Of a stretch of 64,000 bases of DNA, positions 8,507-17,595 are shown piece by piece. This stretch comes from Bosea sp. BIWAKO-01. GTDB lineage: Bacteria > Pseudomonadota > Alphaproteobacteria > Rhizobiales > Beijerinckiaceae. Positions within the stretch are counted from its first letter, which is position 1. Every line of letters begins with the position of its first letter. Below the pieces are notes generated by a model that was given only the letters and a program-made list of their open reading frames with translations, was not told the DNA's origin and did not search any database. Made by a program: the position numbers and the translations under genes. The DNA lies in the NCBI RefSeq assembly GCF_001748145.1, contig NZ_BCQA01000001.1, positions 930,001 through 994,000 of the forward strand, written 5' to 3'.

Positions 8507-10141
8507 ATGGCAACTGCGGCTCCGGGCGCCCACGCCCACGCACACGGACATGATGACGCCCACGCCCACCCGACCGGGTGGCGGCGCTGGCTGCTCTCGA
8601 CCAATCACAAGGACATCGGGACGCTCTACCTGATCTTCTCGATCATGGCTGGTCTGGTCGGCGGCTTCCTCTCGATCATGATGCGCATCGAGCTGCAGCA
8701 GCCCGGCCTGCAGATCTTCGCCAATGGCCAGAGCTACAACGTCTTCGTCACCGGCCACGGTCTGATCATGATCTTCTTCATGGTCATGCCCGCCGTGATC
8801 GGCGGCTTCGGCAACTGGTTCGTGCCGCTGATGATCGGCGCGCCGGACATGGCCTTCCCGCGCATGAACAACATCTCGTTCTGGCTGACGGTCGCCGGCT
8901 TCGTGCTGCTGGTCATCTCGATGTTCGTCGAAGGCGCACCTGGCGCCCATGGCGTCGGCACGGGCTGGACGATCTATCCGCCCTTCTCGTCGGCAGGCCA
9001 CCCCGGCCCTTCGGTCGATTTCGGCATTCTCGCGCTTCACCTCGCGGGCGCTGCCTCGATCCTCGGCGCGATCAACTTCATCACCACCATCCTGAACATG
9101 CGCGCGCCTGGCATGACCATGCACAAGATGCCGCTGTTCGCCTGGGGCGTGCTGGTCACCGCCTTCCTGCTACTGCTGTCGCTGCCCGTGCTCGCCGGCG
9201 CCATCACCATGCTGCTGACGGACCGCAATTTCGGCACCACCTTCTATGACCCGGCCGGTGGCGGCGATCCGGTGCTCTACCAGCACCTGTTCTGGTTCTT
9301 CGGCCACCCCGAAGTGTACATCATGATCCTGCCGGCTTTCGGCATCGTCAGCCACATCATCTCGACCTTCTCGAAGAAGCCGATCTTCGGCTATCTCGGC
9401 ATGGCTTATGCGATGGTGGCGATCGGCGTCGTCGGCTTCATCGTGTGGGCGCACCACATGTACACCGCCGGTCTCTCGCTCAACACGCAGCGCTACTTCG
9501 TCTTCGCCACGATGGTGATCGCGGTGCCGACCGGCATCAAGATCTTCTCCTGGATCGCGACGATGTGGGGCGGCAGTCTGCGCTTCACCGCGCCGATGCT
9601 CTGGGCGATCGGCTTCATCTTCCTGTTCACCGTCGGCGGCGTGACCGGCGTGGTGCTGGCCAATGCCGGCGTCGACCGCTCGCTGCACGCGACCTATTAC
9701 GTCGTGGCCCACTTCCACTACGTGCTGTCGCTCGGCGCCGTGTTCGGCATCTTCGCCGGATTCTACTACTGGTTCCCGAAGATGTCGGGCTATGTCATGC
9801 CGGACTGGATCGGCAGGCTGCACTTCTGGGTCGCCTTCTTCGGCGCCAACCTGCTGTTCTTCCCGCAGCATTTCCTTGGCCTTGCCGGCATGCCGCGTCA
9901 TTATGCGGACTATCCGGATGCCTTCGCCGGCTGGCATTTCTGGTCGTCGATCGGCTCCTACATCTTCGCTGCCGGCCTGCTGATCTTCTTCTACGGCGTC
10001 ATCGTCGCCTTCTCGAGGAAGCAGCTCGCCGGGGACAATCCGTGGGGCGAGGGTGCAACGACGCTGGAATGGACCCTGTCCTCGCCTCCGCCGTTCCACC
10101 AGTTCGAGACCCTGCCGCGCATCGTCGGCTCGGACCACTGA
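8507..10141 (+). CDS. coxA: Cytochrome c oxidase subunit I (aa3-type)
   Basis: Catalytic heme-copper subunit that reduces O2 to water and pumps protons. The product is 544 aa with about 12 transmembrane helices. [14 protein letters not shown] holds the CuB His and the cross-linked Tyr, WAHHMYTAG the other two CuB His, and [10 protein letters not shown] the heme ligands. The N-terminus (residues 9-21) is an unusual His/Asp-rich stretch, [13 protein letters not shown], before the conserved [11 protein letters not shown]. The ATG at 8507 has GAGGAG eight bases before it. It lies 56 bases after coxB and is co-transcribed. Confidence 0.97.
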   Translation: MATAAPGAHAHAHGHDDAHAHPTGWRRWLLSTNHKDIGTLYLIFSIMAGLVGGFLSIMMRIELQQPGLQIFANGQSYNVFVTGHGLIMIFFMVMPAVIGGFGNWFVPLMIGAPDMAFPRMNNISFWLTVAGFVLLVISMFVEGAPGAHGVGTGWTIYPPFSSAGHPGPSVDFGILALHLAGAASILGAINFITTILNMRAPGMTMHKMPLFAWGVLVTAFLLLLSLPVLAGAITMLLTDRNFGTTFYDPAGGGDPVLYQHLFWFFGHPEVYIMILPAFGIVSHIISTFSKKPIFGYLGMAYAMVAIGVVGFIVWAHHMYTAGLSLNTQRYFVFATMVIAVPTGIKIFSWIATMWGGSLRFTAPMLWAIGFIFLFTVGGVTGVVLANAGVDRSLHATYYVVAHFHYVLSLGAVFGIFAGFYYWFPKMSGYVMPDWIGRLHFWVAFFGANLLFFPQHFLGLAGMPRHYADYPDAFAGWHFWSSIGSYIFAAGLLIFFYGVIVAFSRKQLAGDNPWGEGATTLEWTLSSPPPFHQFETLPRIVGSDH

Positions 10142-10285
10142 TCCATCTGGCGGCGGGCTCCCCGGCCCGCCGCCGCCCCTCCCCCGAGCGCCACCTGCGG
10201 CGTTCCGGAGATGGGCGGCAAGACCGCTCCCTCTCATTCCCCACGGCCGCTAGCGGCCGTCGTAAAGAGTGAAACGACAAGACCA

Positions 10286-11239
10286 ATGTCCGCTGCGTTC
10301 GACAGGTTCGATTCCCGCACCGATGGCGCGAAGAGCTCCACCGGCGAGGCGCGCGATTTCTTCGCGCTCCTGAAGCCGCGGGTGATGTTCCTGGTCGTCG
10401 TCACCGCACTGGGCGGCATGGCGACGGCCCCCGGCACGATTCACCCGGTGATCGGATTTGCCTCGCTGCTCGCCATCGCGGTCGGCGCCGGCGCGTCCGG
10501 CTGCCTGAACATGTGGTACGACGCCGATATAGACGCGCTGATGGTGCGGACCGCCAAGCGTCCGATTCCCGCCGGGCGGATCCTGCCATCCGAGGCGCTC
10601 GCCTTCGGACTGACCTTGTCTGTCGGCTCGGTGATCGTGCTCGGCCTCGTCGCCAATCTGCTCTCGGCGGCGATGCTCGCCTTCACCATCTTCTTCTATG
10701 CCGTCGTCTATTCGATGTGGCTGAAGCGCTCGACGCCGCAGAACATCGTCATCGGCGGAGCGGCCGGGGCCTTCCCGCCGATGATTGGCGAGGCGGTCGT
10801 GACCGGCGATTTCGGCCTGCACTCGATCGTGCTCTTCGCGATCATCTTCCTCTGGACGCCACCCCATTTCTGGGCGCTGGCGCTGGTCAAGTCGGGCGAC
10901 TATGCCCGCGCCGGCATCCCGATGCTGCCGAATGTCGCCGGCCCCGCCGCGACGCGCCGGCAGATCGTGGCCTACTCGCTGGTCATGGCGCCGGTCGCGG
11001 TGCTGCCTGCCCTGATGGGGTTCGGCGGATTGGCCTATCTCGTCGTCTCCGTGGTGACCGGACTTGCGATGATCGCTCTGGCCTTCCGCGTGTTGCGCGT
11101 GACCGAGGGTGAAGCCGCCCACAAGGCCGCCTATGCGCTGTTCGGCTTCTCGATTCTTTACCTCTTCCTGCTCTTCGCCGTGCTGCTGGCCGAGAACAGC
11201 CTCGGCCTGATGTGGGCCCTGCCCAAGGTGCTAGGATGA
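10286..11239 (+). CDS. ctaB: Protoheme IX farnesyltransferase (heme O synthase)
   Basis: Membrane UbiA-family prenyltransferase that converts heme b to heme o, the precursor of the heme a used by CoxA. The product is 317 aa. The prenyl-diphosphate motif [19 protein letters not shown] lies near residue 75, followed by about seven to nine membrane helices. I chose the ATG at 10286 (MSAAFDRF); longer in-frame starts add non-conserved sequence. Heme A synthase (ctaA) is not in this window. It overlaps the next small gene by ATGA. Confidence 0.95.
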   Translation: MSAAFDRFDSRTDGAKSSTGEARDFFALLKPRVMFLVVVTALGGMATAPGTIHPVIGFASLLAIAVGAGASGCLNMWYDADIDALMVRTAKRPIPAGRILPSEALAFGLTLSVGSVIVLGLVANLLSAAMLAFTIFFYAVVYSMWLKRSTPQNIVIGGAAGAFPPMIGEAVVTGDFGLHSIVLFAIIFLWTPPHFWALALVKSGDYARAGIPMLPNVAGPAATRRQIVAYSLVMAPVAVLPALMGFGGLAYLVVSVVTGLAMIALAFRVLRVTEGEAAHKAAYALFGFSILYLFLLFAVLLAENSLGLMWALPKVLG

Positions 11240-11406
11240 GCGAAGCTCCGAAACGCGAAATCCCGCCGGCCTTCTCTCCGGAGGACATGGCACGCCGCAG
11301 GCGCCGCTCGGTCGCGCTTGCGCTGGTCCTTGCAGGCCTGGTCATTTTCTTCTTCGTGGTGACGCTGGTGAAGACCGGTCCGGCCATCATGAACAGGCCG
11401 CTGTGA
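11236..11406 (+). CDS. CoxF-like small membrane protein of the oxidase cluster
   Basis: The product is 56 aa with a charged N-terminus ([12 protein letters not shown]) and one transmembrane helix ([19 protein letters not shown]). Its size, topology and place between ctaB and ctaG match the small coxF found in alphaproteobacterial cox operons; its biochemical role is not established. It overlaps ctaB (ATGA) and ctaG (TGATG), so all three are probably translationally coupled. Confidence 0.75.
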   Translation: MSEAPKREIPPAFSPEDMARRRRRSVALALVLAGLVIFFFVVTLVKTGPAIMNRPL

Positions 11407-12002
11407 TGACAACGACGCCATCGAACCGTCAGCATGCGAGAATGCGCCGGACGGCGCTGATCTGCGCCGGCGTTGCGGTCGGCATGACCGGCCTCGCCTT
11501 CGCAGCCGTGCCGCTCTACGACCTGTTCTGCAAGGTCACTGGCTTCGGCGGCACGCCGATGGTCGGGACCGCGGCCGCCGGGCGCATCCTGGACCGCAAG
11601 ATGGCGGTGCGTTTCGACGCCAATGTCTCGCCGGCCCTGGGCTGGCGCTTCGAGCCGGAAAGCTCCGAGATCACCTTCCGCGTCGGCGAGACGCAGACGG
11701 TATTCTACAAGATCACCAACACGACGGACCGGGTCTCCACCGGCATCGCGACCTTCAACGTCACGCCGACGCAGGGGGCCGCCTATTTCGTCAAGTTGCA
11801 ATGCTTCTGCTTCACCGAGCATACGTTGCAGCCGGGCGAGACGCTGGAAGCGCCGGTCGTGTTCTATGTCGACCCCGAGATCGAGCAGAACCGCGATCTC
11901 AACGGGGTCAAATCATTGACGCTGTCCTACACCTATTTCCCGTCCAAGGCCGGCCAGCCGGTCGCGGATGGCAAGGGTGACGCGGGCAAGTCGAAACTAT
12001 AA
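11406..12002 (+). CDS. ctaG: Cytochrome c oxidase assembly protein CtaG (Cox11 family)
   Basis: Copper chaperone that inserts CuB into CoxA. The product is 198 aa with one N-terminal membrane anchor (about residues 16-35, followed by VPLYDLFCKVTGFGG) and an immunoglobulin-like periplasmic domain. The copper-binding CxC is in KLQCFCFTEHTLQPGE. Start at the ATG 11406, overlapping the previous stop; a GTG sits one codon earlier. Confidence 0.95.
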   Translation: MTTTPSNRQHARMRRTALICAGVAVGMTGLAFAAVPLYDLFCKVTGFGGTPMVGTAAAGRILDRKMAVRFDANVSPALGWRFEPESSEITFRVGETQTVFYKITNTTDRVSTGIATFNVTPTQGAAYFVKLQCFCFTEHTLQPGETLEAPVVFYVDPEIEQNRDLNGVKSLTLSYTYFPSKAGQPVADGKGDAGKSKL

Positions 12003-12058
12003 GAACTGCGACAGCACCAAGCGCTGCGCAGCAGAGTCGGACGCGGAGACAAAGTAAG

Positions 12059-12922
12059 ATGGCCGGGGCCCATACCAAGAACCACGATTACCATCTCGTC
12101 GACCCGAGCCCGTGGCCGCTCGTCGGCGCGAGCAGCGCGACGATCATGGCCATCGGCGCGGTCATGTGGATGAAGGCGATGACCGTCGCCGGCATGCATC
12201 TCGGCCCCCTGGTCTTCGGCGTCGGCCTGCTCGGTGTTCTCTACACCATGCTCGCATGGTGGATGGACGTGGTGCGCGAGGCTGAGCACGAGGGCCACCA
12301 CACCCGCGTCGTCCAGCTTCACCATCGCTACGGCATGCTGATGTTCATCGCCTCCGAGGTGATGTTCTTCGTCGCCTGGTTCTGGGCCTTCTTCGACGCC
12401 AGCCTCTTCAGCGGTGAAACGATCCAGTATGCCCGCCACGACTTCACCGGCGGCGTCTGGCCTCCCAAGGGCATCCAGACCTTCGATCCCTGGCACCTGC
12501 CGCTGCTGAATACGCTGATCCTGCTGACCTCGGGCACGACGGTGACATGGGCGCATTACGCGCTGCTGCAGAACGATCGCAAGGGTCTGAAGCAGGCGCT
12601 CTGGCTGACGGTGTTCCTCGGCGGCCTGTTCTCGATCGTCCAGGCCTACGAGTACTCCCACGCGACCTTCGCCTTCAGCGGCCATATCTATGGCGCGACC
12701 TTCTTCATGGCGACCGGCTTCCACGGCTTCCATGTGCTCATCGGCACGATCTTCCTGGCGATCTGCCTGTACCGGGTCTATCTCGGCCACTTTAAACCGG
12801 CCCAGCATCTCGGCTTCGAGTTCGCGGCCTGGTACTGGCACTTCGTCGACGTGGTGTGGCTGTTCCTGTTCGCCGCGATCTATGTCTGGGCGTCCGGCCC
12901 GGGATCAGCTGCGGCGCACTGA
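12059..12922 (+). CDS. coxC: Cytochrome c oxidase subunit III
   Basis: Seven-helix structural subunit of the aa3 oxidase. The product is 287 aa and ends with the conserved helix EFAAWYWHFVDVVWLFLF. The N-terminus carries HDYHLVDPSPWPL, normal for the family. GGAG precedes the ATG by about 11 bases. It lies 56 bases after ctaG and is followed at once by a strong intrinsic terminator. Confidence 0.96.
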   Translation: MAGAHTKNHDYHLVDPSPWPLVGASSATIMAIGAVMWMKAMTVAGMHLGPLVFGVGLLGVLYTMLAWWMDVVREAEHEGHHTRVVQLHHRYGMLMFIASEVMFFVAWFWAFFDASLFSGETIQYARHDFTGGVWPPKGIQTFDPWHLPLLNTLILLTSGTTVTWAHYALLQNDRKGLKQALWLTVFLGGLFSIVQAYEYSHATFAFSGHIYGATFFMATGFHGFHVLIGTIFLAICLYRVYLGHFKPAQHLGFEFAAWYWHFVDVVWLFLFAAIYVWASGPGSAAAH

Positions 12923-12945
12923 GCGGCCAGTTCAAGACAATCTCG

Positions 12946-12976
12946 AAGGCGGCCGCGAGGCCGCCTTTGTTTTTTC
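12946..12976 (+). terminator. Intrinsic terminator after coxC
   Basis: AAGGCGGCC (12946-12954) and GGCCGCCTT (12959-12967) form a 9-bp GC-rich stem closed by the GNRA-type loop GCGA, followed by TTGTTTTTT. This is the clearest intrinsic terminator in the window. It ends about nine bases before the next start codon. Confidence 0.88.
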
Positions 12977-12984
12977 GGGAAACC

Positions 12985-13362
12985 ATGATGGCAGAGTACG
13001 AGCATATCAGCCCGTCGCCCTATGCGACCGGCCTTTCCGGCCGTTGCCCGCGCTGCGGCGAAGGCAAGCTCTTCGACGGATTCCTGAAGCTGCGGCCTCG
13101 TTGTGCCGCCTGCGGGCTCGATTTCGCCTTCGCCGACTCGGCTGACGGCCCTGCCGTGTTCATCATGCTGATCGCAGGCTTCGCGGTTCTTGGCGCGGCG
13201 CTCTCTGTCGAGATCGCCTATGAGCCGCCGATCTGGGTGCATCTCTCGATCTGGCGGCCACTGGCCGTCACCGTCTGCCTCGCCCTTCTGCGACCGATGA
13301 AAGGGCTCGCGGTCGCGCTGCAATACAGCCACAAGGCCGAGGAAGGCAGGCGAGAGAAGTGA
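12985..13362 (+). CDS. DUF983 family protein
   Basis: The product is 125 aa with an N-terminal zinc-ribbon-like pair of CxxC motifs (RCPRCGEGKLF and RCAACGLDF), then two predicted membrane helices. The family is almost always found beside oxidase assembly genes in alphaproteobacteria; its molecular role is unknown. Two adjacent ATGs (12985, 12988) are possible starts. It begins only nine bases after the coxC terminator, so it must be read by leakage or from a promoter inside coxC. It overlaps surf1 by GTGA. Confidence 0.85.
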   Translation: MMAEYEHISPSPYATGLSGRCPRCGEGKLFDGFLKLRPRCAACGLDFAFADSADGPAVFIMLIAGFAVLGAALSVEIAYEPPIWVHLSIWRPLAVTVCLALLRPMKGLAVALQYSHKAEEGRREK

Positions 13363-14126
13363 GCGCAGAGACGATGCCCGACACCACAAGACGCCCAAGC
13401 CTCCTCCTACCAGCGATCCTGACGATATGCGGGGCGCTGATACTCTGCACGCTGGGAAGCTGGCAGCTGCAGCGGATGGGCGAGAAGCACAGCTTCATCG
13501 AGCGCCTGCAAGCGCAGGCAGCGAGCCCTCCGGCGCCCGTGCCACCGGAGCAGCAATGGAGCGCGCTCGACCCCGCGAAACTCGACCTGACGCGGGTCGC
13601 GGCATCCGGGCGTTACGTCGACGGCCCCTTTGCCGGCGTGCGCACTACGATCGCATCGGGCGGACCGGGAACGCGCCAACTCTCCGGCTTCGGCCGCTGG
13701 ATCTTCCAGGGGTTCCGGCTCGATGCCGGCGGCGTCATCCTGATCAATCGCGGCTTCGTGCCGGAAGCGCGCCTGGCCGAGATCAAGCCGGTCGCCGGAC
13801 CGGCCACCGTAACAGGCTTCCTGCGTACGCCCGAAGCGCGGAACAGCTTTACGCCAGCCGACCTCCCGGCTAATCGCGAGTTCTTCACACGCGATCCGGC
13901 CGCCATTGCGTCCTCCCTCGGCCTGGCGGCCGCGCCGTTCTATCTTGAACTCGAACGCCAGGGGGACGGGCTGACGCCGCCGGCCGGCGTCGATGTGAAG
14001 GAGTTGATCGGACGGATTCCCGACAACCACCTGCAATACGCGCTGACCTGGTTCGGGCTGGCCCTGACCCTGATCGGTGTCTTCATTGCCTTCGCCTGGC
14101 AGGCCAGGCGGCACCAGCGCGACTGA
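13359..14126 (+). CDS. SURF1 family oxidase assembly protein
   Basis: Membrane protein required for full heme a insertion into CoxA. The product is 255 aa with the family topology: one N-terminal helix (about 18-34), a large periplasmic loop, and one C-terminal helix (about 228-248). GSWQLQRMGEK, ILINRGFVP and DNHLQYALTWFGLA are SURF1 signatures. The start is a GTG overlapping the DUF983 stop; the ATG at 13374 is an alternative. Confidence 0.92.
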   Translation: MSAETMPDTTRRPSLLLPAILTICGALILCTLGSWQLQRMGEKHSFIERLQAQAASPPAPVPPEQQWSALDPAKLDLTRVAASGRYVDGPFAGVRTTIASGGPGTRQLSGFGRWIFQGFRLDAGGVILINRGFVPEARLAEIKPVAGPATVTGFLRTPEARNSFTPADLPANREFFTRDPAAIASSLGLAAAPFYLELERQGDGLTPPAGVDVKELIGRIPDNHLQYALTWFGLALTLIGVFIAFAWQARRHQRD

Positions 14127-14218
14127 ACCTGCCCCCCGCGACCCTGCGCGGGCGCGCAACCTTTGCCCTCGCTGCGCTCCCGGCCTATAGCAGCAGCACG
14201 ACCACAGAGAGCGACACC

Positions 14219-15634
14219 GTGCTGCATGTCTCCACCCGGGGGGAAGCGCCCTCCCTCGCATTTTCCGACGCCCTGCTCGCCGGGCTCGCCCGCGATGGCG
14301 GCCTCTATGTCCCGAAGGCCTGGCCCAGAATTGAAGCCCAGGACATCGCGGGCTTCGCCGGCAAACCCTATGCCGAAGTTGCCGAACGCATCATCGGCGC
14401 ACTGGCCGACGGAGATATCGAGACGGCAGCCCTCCGCGCCATGATCCGCGAGGCCTATGCCACCTTCCGGCATCCGGCCACCTGTCCGCTGACGCAGCTC
14501 GGCGACAATCTCTTCGTGCTCGAGCTGTTCCACGGCCCGACTCTGGCGTTCAAGGATGTGGCAATGCAGCTGCTTGGGCGGCTGATGGACCATGTGCTGG
14601 TGCAGCGCGGCGAGCGCGCCACCATTGTCGGCGCAACCTCCGGCGACACAGGCGGTGCTGCCATCGACGCCTTCAAGGGGCTCGAGCGAGTCGACATGTT
14701 CATTCTCTATCCGCAGGGGCGCGTCTCGGACGTACAGCGGCGGCAGATGACCACGGTGGACTCCCCCAATGTCCACGCCATCGCGGTCGAGGGCACGTTC
14801 GACGATTGCCAGAACCTCGCCAAGGCGATGTTCAACCACCATACCTTCCGCGACGAGTTGCGCCTCTCCGGCGTGAATTCGATCAACTGGGCCCGCATCG
14901 CGGCGCAGGTGGTCTACTACTTCACCTCGGCTGTCGCGCTCGGCGCGCCTGGGCGCAAGGTCTCCTTCGCCGTGCCGACCGGCAATTTCGGCGACGTGCT
15001 CGCCGGCTGGGTCGCCAAGCGCATGGGCCTGCCGATCGAGCGCCTGGTGATCGGCACGAACAGCAACGACATCCTGCCGCGCACGCTCGAGAGCGGTGCC
15101 TACGAGATGCGGGGCGTCGCCGCCACCACCTCCCCTTCGATGGACATCCAGATCTCCTCGAATTTCGAACGCCTGCTGTTCGAGGCGCATGACCGCGACG
15201 GTGCCGCCGTGCGCCGGCTGATGCAGTCCCTGCAGCAATCCGGCCGATTCGAGATCGCGCCGGAGCCGCTGGCCCGCATCCGCGCCGAGTTCGACGCCGG
15301 CGCTGTCGGGGAGGCGGACGTCGCCGACGAGATCGGCCGCACCTGGCGTGAGGCCGGTTATCTGCTCGACCCCCATAGCGCGATCGGGGTTGCAGCCGCG
15401 CGCCGGGGTCTGAGGGCAGATCCGGCTACGCCGATGATCGTGCTCGGCACGGCGCATCCCGCCAAGTTTCCCGCAGCCGTTGCGGCGGCAAGCGGTGTCA
15501 CGCCCGCCCTGCCGGCCCATCTCGGCGATCTGATGGAGCGCAAGGAGCGCTTCACCCTGCTGCCGAACGACCAGGGACGCATCGAGGCCTTCATCCGGCA
15601 GAATGCCCGGACGGTGCGGGGAGCGGCGGCATGA
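14219..15634 (+). CDS. thrC: Threonine synthase
   Basis: PLP enzyme converting O-phosphohomoserine to threonine. The product is 471 aa, the long class. The PLP lysine is K112 in GPTLAFKDVAMQ, and GATSGDTGGAA binds phosphate. The GTG start gives MLHVSTRGEAP, the normal N-terminus. It lies 92 bases after surf1 and overlaps the M16 gene by ATGA. The preceding pathway gene, thrB, lies separately at 23873-24838. Confidence 0.96.
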   Translation: MLHVSTRGEAPSLAFSDALLAGLARDGGLYVPKAWPRIEAQDIAGFAGKPYAEVAERIIGALADGDIETAALRAMIREAYATFRHPATCPLTQLGDNLFVLELFHGPTLAFKDVAMQLLGRLMDHVLVQRGERATIVGATSGDTGGAAIDAFKGLERVDMFILYPQGRVSDVQRRQMTTVDSPNVHAIAVEGTFDDCQNLAKAMFNHHTFRDELRLSGVNSINWARIAAQVVYYFTSAVALGAPGRKVSFAVPTGNFGDVLAGWVAKRMGLPIERLVIGTNSNDILPRTLESGAYEMRGVAATTSPSMDIQISSNFERLLFEAHDRDGAAVRRLMQSLQQSGRFEIAPEPLARIRAEFDAGAVGEADVADEIGRTWREAGYLLDPHSAIGVAAARRGLRADPATPMIVLGTAHPAKFPAAVAAASGVTPALPAHLGDLMERKERFTLLPNDQGRIEAFIRQNARTVRGAAA

Positions 15635-16974
15635 TCGCGACGGGGCCGGCCGAGATCGCCGAACTGGCCACGCCTGCACCACGCTCGCCGGGTGCACATG
15701 ATCCTGAGGTCGACCTGACGACCCTCCCCTCCGGCCTGCGCATCGTCTCGCAGCGCATGGACCATGCGTCCACCGTCTCGCTCGGCATCTGGATCGGAGC
15801 CGGCGCGCGCGACGAACTTCCGAACGAGCACGGCCTGGCGCATCTGCTCGAGCACATGGCCTTCAAGGGCACGGCACGGCGCAGCGCCCGAGAGATCGCC
15901 GAGGAGATCGAAAGCGTCGGCGGGGATCTCAACGCCGCGACCAGCGTCGAGTACACCTGCTACACAGCCCGGGTCCTGGGACCCGACCTTCCACTCGCCG
16001 TGGACATCCTGGCCGATATCCTGACATCGCCTGCCCTCGCGCCCGAGGAGCTCGCCCGCGAGAAGGGCGTCATCCTGCAGGAGATCGGCGCGGTTCAGGA
16101 TACGCCCGACGATCTCGTCTATGACCGCTTCCTGCAGGCGGCCTTTCCGGATCAGCCCCTCGGCCGCCCGATCCTGGGAACGGCGAAGACGGTCAAGAGT
16201 TTCACGCCCGACGCCATCCGGGCCTATCTGGCGCGGCACTACCATGCCGGCAACATGGTGCTGGCTGCGTCCGGTGCCGTCGACCATGACGAACTCGTCG
16301 CCTTGGCACGTGACAGGCTCGCCAGCCTTCCGGGCAAGCCCGTCGAAGCCTTCCAGCGCGAAGACGGTCACTACCGGGGCGGCGAAGCACGCATCGAGGG
16401 CGACGAGGAGCAGGTCCATCTGGTGCTGGGCTTTCCCGGCCAGCCTTTCCGGGACGGCGCGCATTACCCGCTCCAGGTGTTCTCCTCCGTGCTCGGCGGA
16501 GGGCTCTCCTCCCGGCTGTTCCAGGAGGTGCGCGAGCAGCGCGGCCTCGCCTATTCCATCGACGCCTTCCACTGGCCCTTCTCCGATTGCGGTGTGTTCG
16601 GAATCAGCGCCGGCACGGCACCGGAAGATGCGAGCGAGCTGATCGATGTTGCGCTTGGTTGCCTGCGCCAGGCTGCCGAAGATGTGACGGAGGTCGAGGT
16701 TGCGCGCGCCCGGGCCCAGATGAAGGTCGGGCTGCTGGCATCGCTTGAGAGCCCTGGTGGCAAGCTTGAACAGATGGCCCGCCAGGTGCTCGTCTTCGGA
16801 CGTGCGATAGCGCGCGAGGAGCTGGCGCACCGGCTCGATGCTGTCACGCTGGAGGATGTTCGCGCCGCCGGACGCTCTCTGCTCGGGCACCAGCCAACGA
16901 TCGCTGCCGTCGGTCCGCTTTCCGGCCTCCCGCCGGCAGAGCAACTGCGGCAGGCCGCACGCTCCGGGGACTGA
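15631..16974 (+). CDS. M16 family zinc metallopeptidase (processing-peptidase type)
   Basis: Relative of the mitochondrial processing peptidase beta subunit. The product is 447 aa in two homologous halves. The inverted zinc motif HLLEH gives H71, E74 and H75, with the third ligand E151 in LQEIGAVQD. The C-terminal half has the Gly-rich GGGLSSRLFQEVREQRGLAYS. All catalytic residues are present, so it should be active; the substrate is unknown. It is translationally coupled to thrC, a conserved pairing in this order. Confidence 0.93.
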   Translation: MIATGPAEIAELATPAPRSPGAHDPEVDLTTLPSGLRIVSQRMDHASTVSLGIWIGAGARDELPNEHGLAHLLEHMAFKGTARRSAREIAEEIESVGGDLNAATSVEYTCYTARVLGPDLPLAVDILADILTSPALAPEELAREKGVILQEIGAVQDTPDDLVYDRFLQAAFPDQPLGRPILGTAKTVKSFTPDAIRAYLARHYHAGNMVLAASGAVDHDELVALARDRLASLPGKPVEAFQREDGHYRGGEARIEGDEEQVHLVLGFPGQPFRDGAHYPLQVFSSVLGGGLSSRLFQEVREQRGLAYSIDAFHWPFSDCGVFGISAGTAPEDASELIDVALGCLRQAAEDVTEVEVARARAQMKVGLLASLESPGGKLEQMARQVLVFGRAIAREELAHRLDAVTLEDVRAAGRSLLGHQPTIAAVGPLSGLPPAEQLRQAARSGD

Positions 16975-16980
16975 GCAGCC

Positions 16981-17595
16981 ATGGCGCTCTTCCGCTTCTC
17001 GACCGACCCGCCAGCCCGCCCGCTCGTTCGCACGCCGAACCTGTTCCTGCGGGCGCCTCTGGCGAACGATTATGCGGCCTGGGCGGTGTTGCGGATGGAG
17101 AGCCGGGAGTTCCTGACGCCATGGGAGCCGGTCTGGAACGAGGATGACCTGACGCGGAACTCGTTCCGCCTGCGCGTCAAGCGTGCCGGGCGCGAGATCG
17201 CGGCTGACGAAGCCTATCCGCTCTTCATCTTCGATGCCGGCAGCGAAACCCTGCTGGGCGGATTGACGCTCGGGCTGATCCGCCGTGGCGTCGCCCAGGC
17301 CTGCACGCTCGGCTACTGGATGGGGCAACGCCACGCCGGCAAGGGACATATGACCGAGGCGGTGCGCGGCGCCGTGCGCTTCGCATTCTCCGACCTCGGC
17401 CTGCATAGGGTCGAGGCCGCCTGCCTGCCGGGCAATGAGCCGTCCCGCCGGTTGCTGGAGCGCGTCGGATTCCGCTGCGAAGGCGAGGCTCGGGCCTATC
17501 TGCGCATCAACGGAAACTGGGCGGACCACTTGCTCTATGCGATGATTTCGACGGACCGGCTGCTCGGCCCCGCGGAGACGGGCGGGGCGCGATGA
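16981..17595 (+). CDS. GNAT N-acetyltransferase, RimJ/RimL type
   Basis: The product is 204 aa. It resembles ribosomal-protein N-acetyltransferases: the acetyl-CoA site reads [17 protein letters not shown], and the C-terminal [19 protein letters not shown] is typical of RimJ. The true substrate cannot be told from sequence. It lies six bases after the M16 gene and overlaps the next gene by ATGA. Confidence 0.88.
   Translation: MALFRFSTDPPARPLVRTPNLFLRAPLANDYAAWAVLRMESREFLTPWEPVWNEDDLTRNSFRLRVKRAGREIAADEAYPLFIFDAGSETLLGGLTLGLIRRGVAQACTLGYWMGQRHAGKGHMTEAVRGAVRFAFSDLGLHRVEAACLPGNEPSRRLLERVGFRCEGEARAYLRINGNWADHLLYAMISTDRLLGPAETGGAR

Noticed and set aside
15358-17529. 723-codon open frame on the minus strand opposite thrC, the M16 gene and a GNAT
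   Set aside because: It spans three well-supported genes on the other strand and has no motifs.
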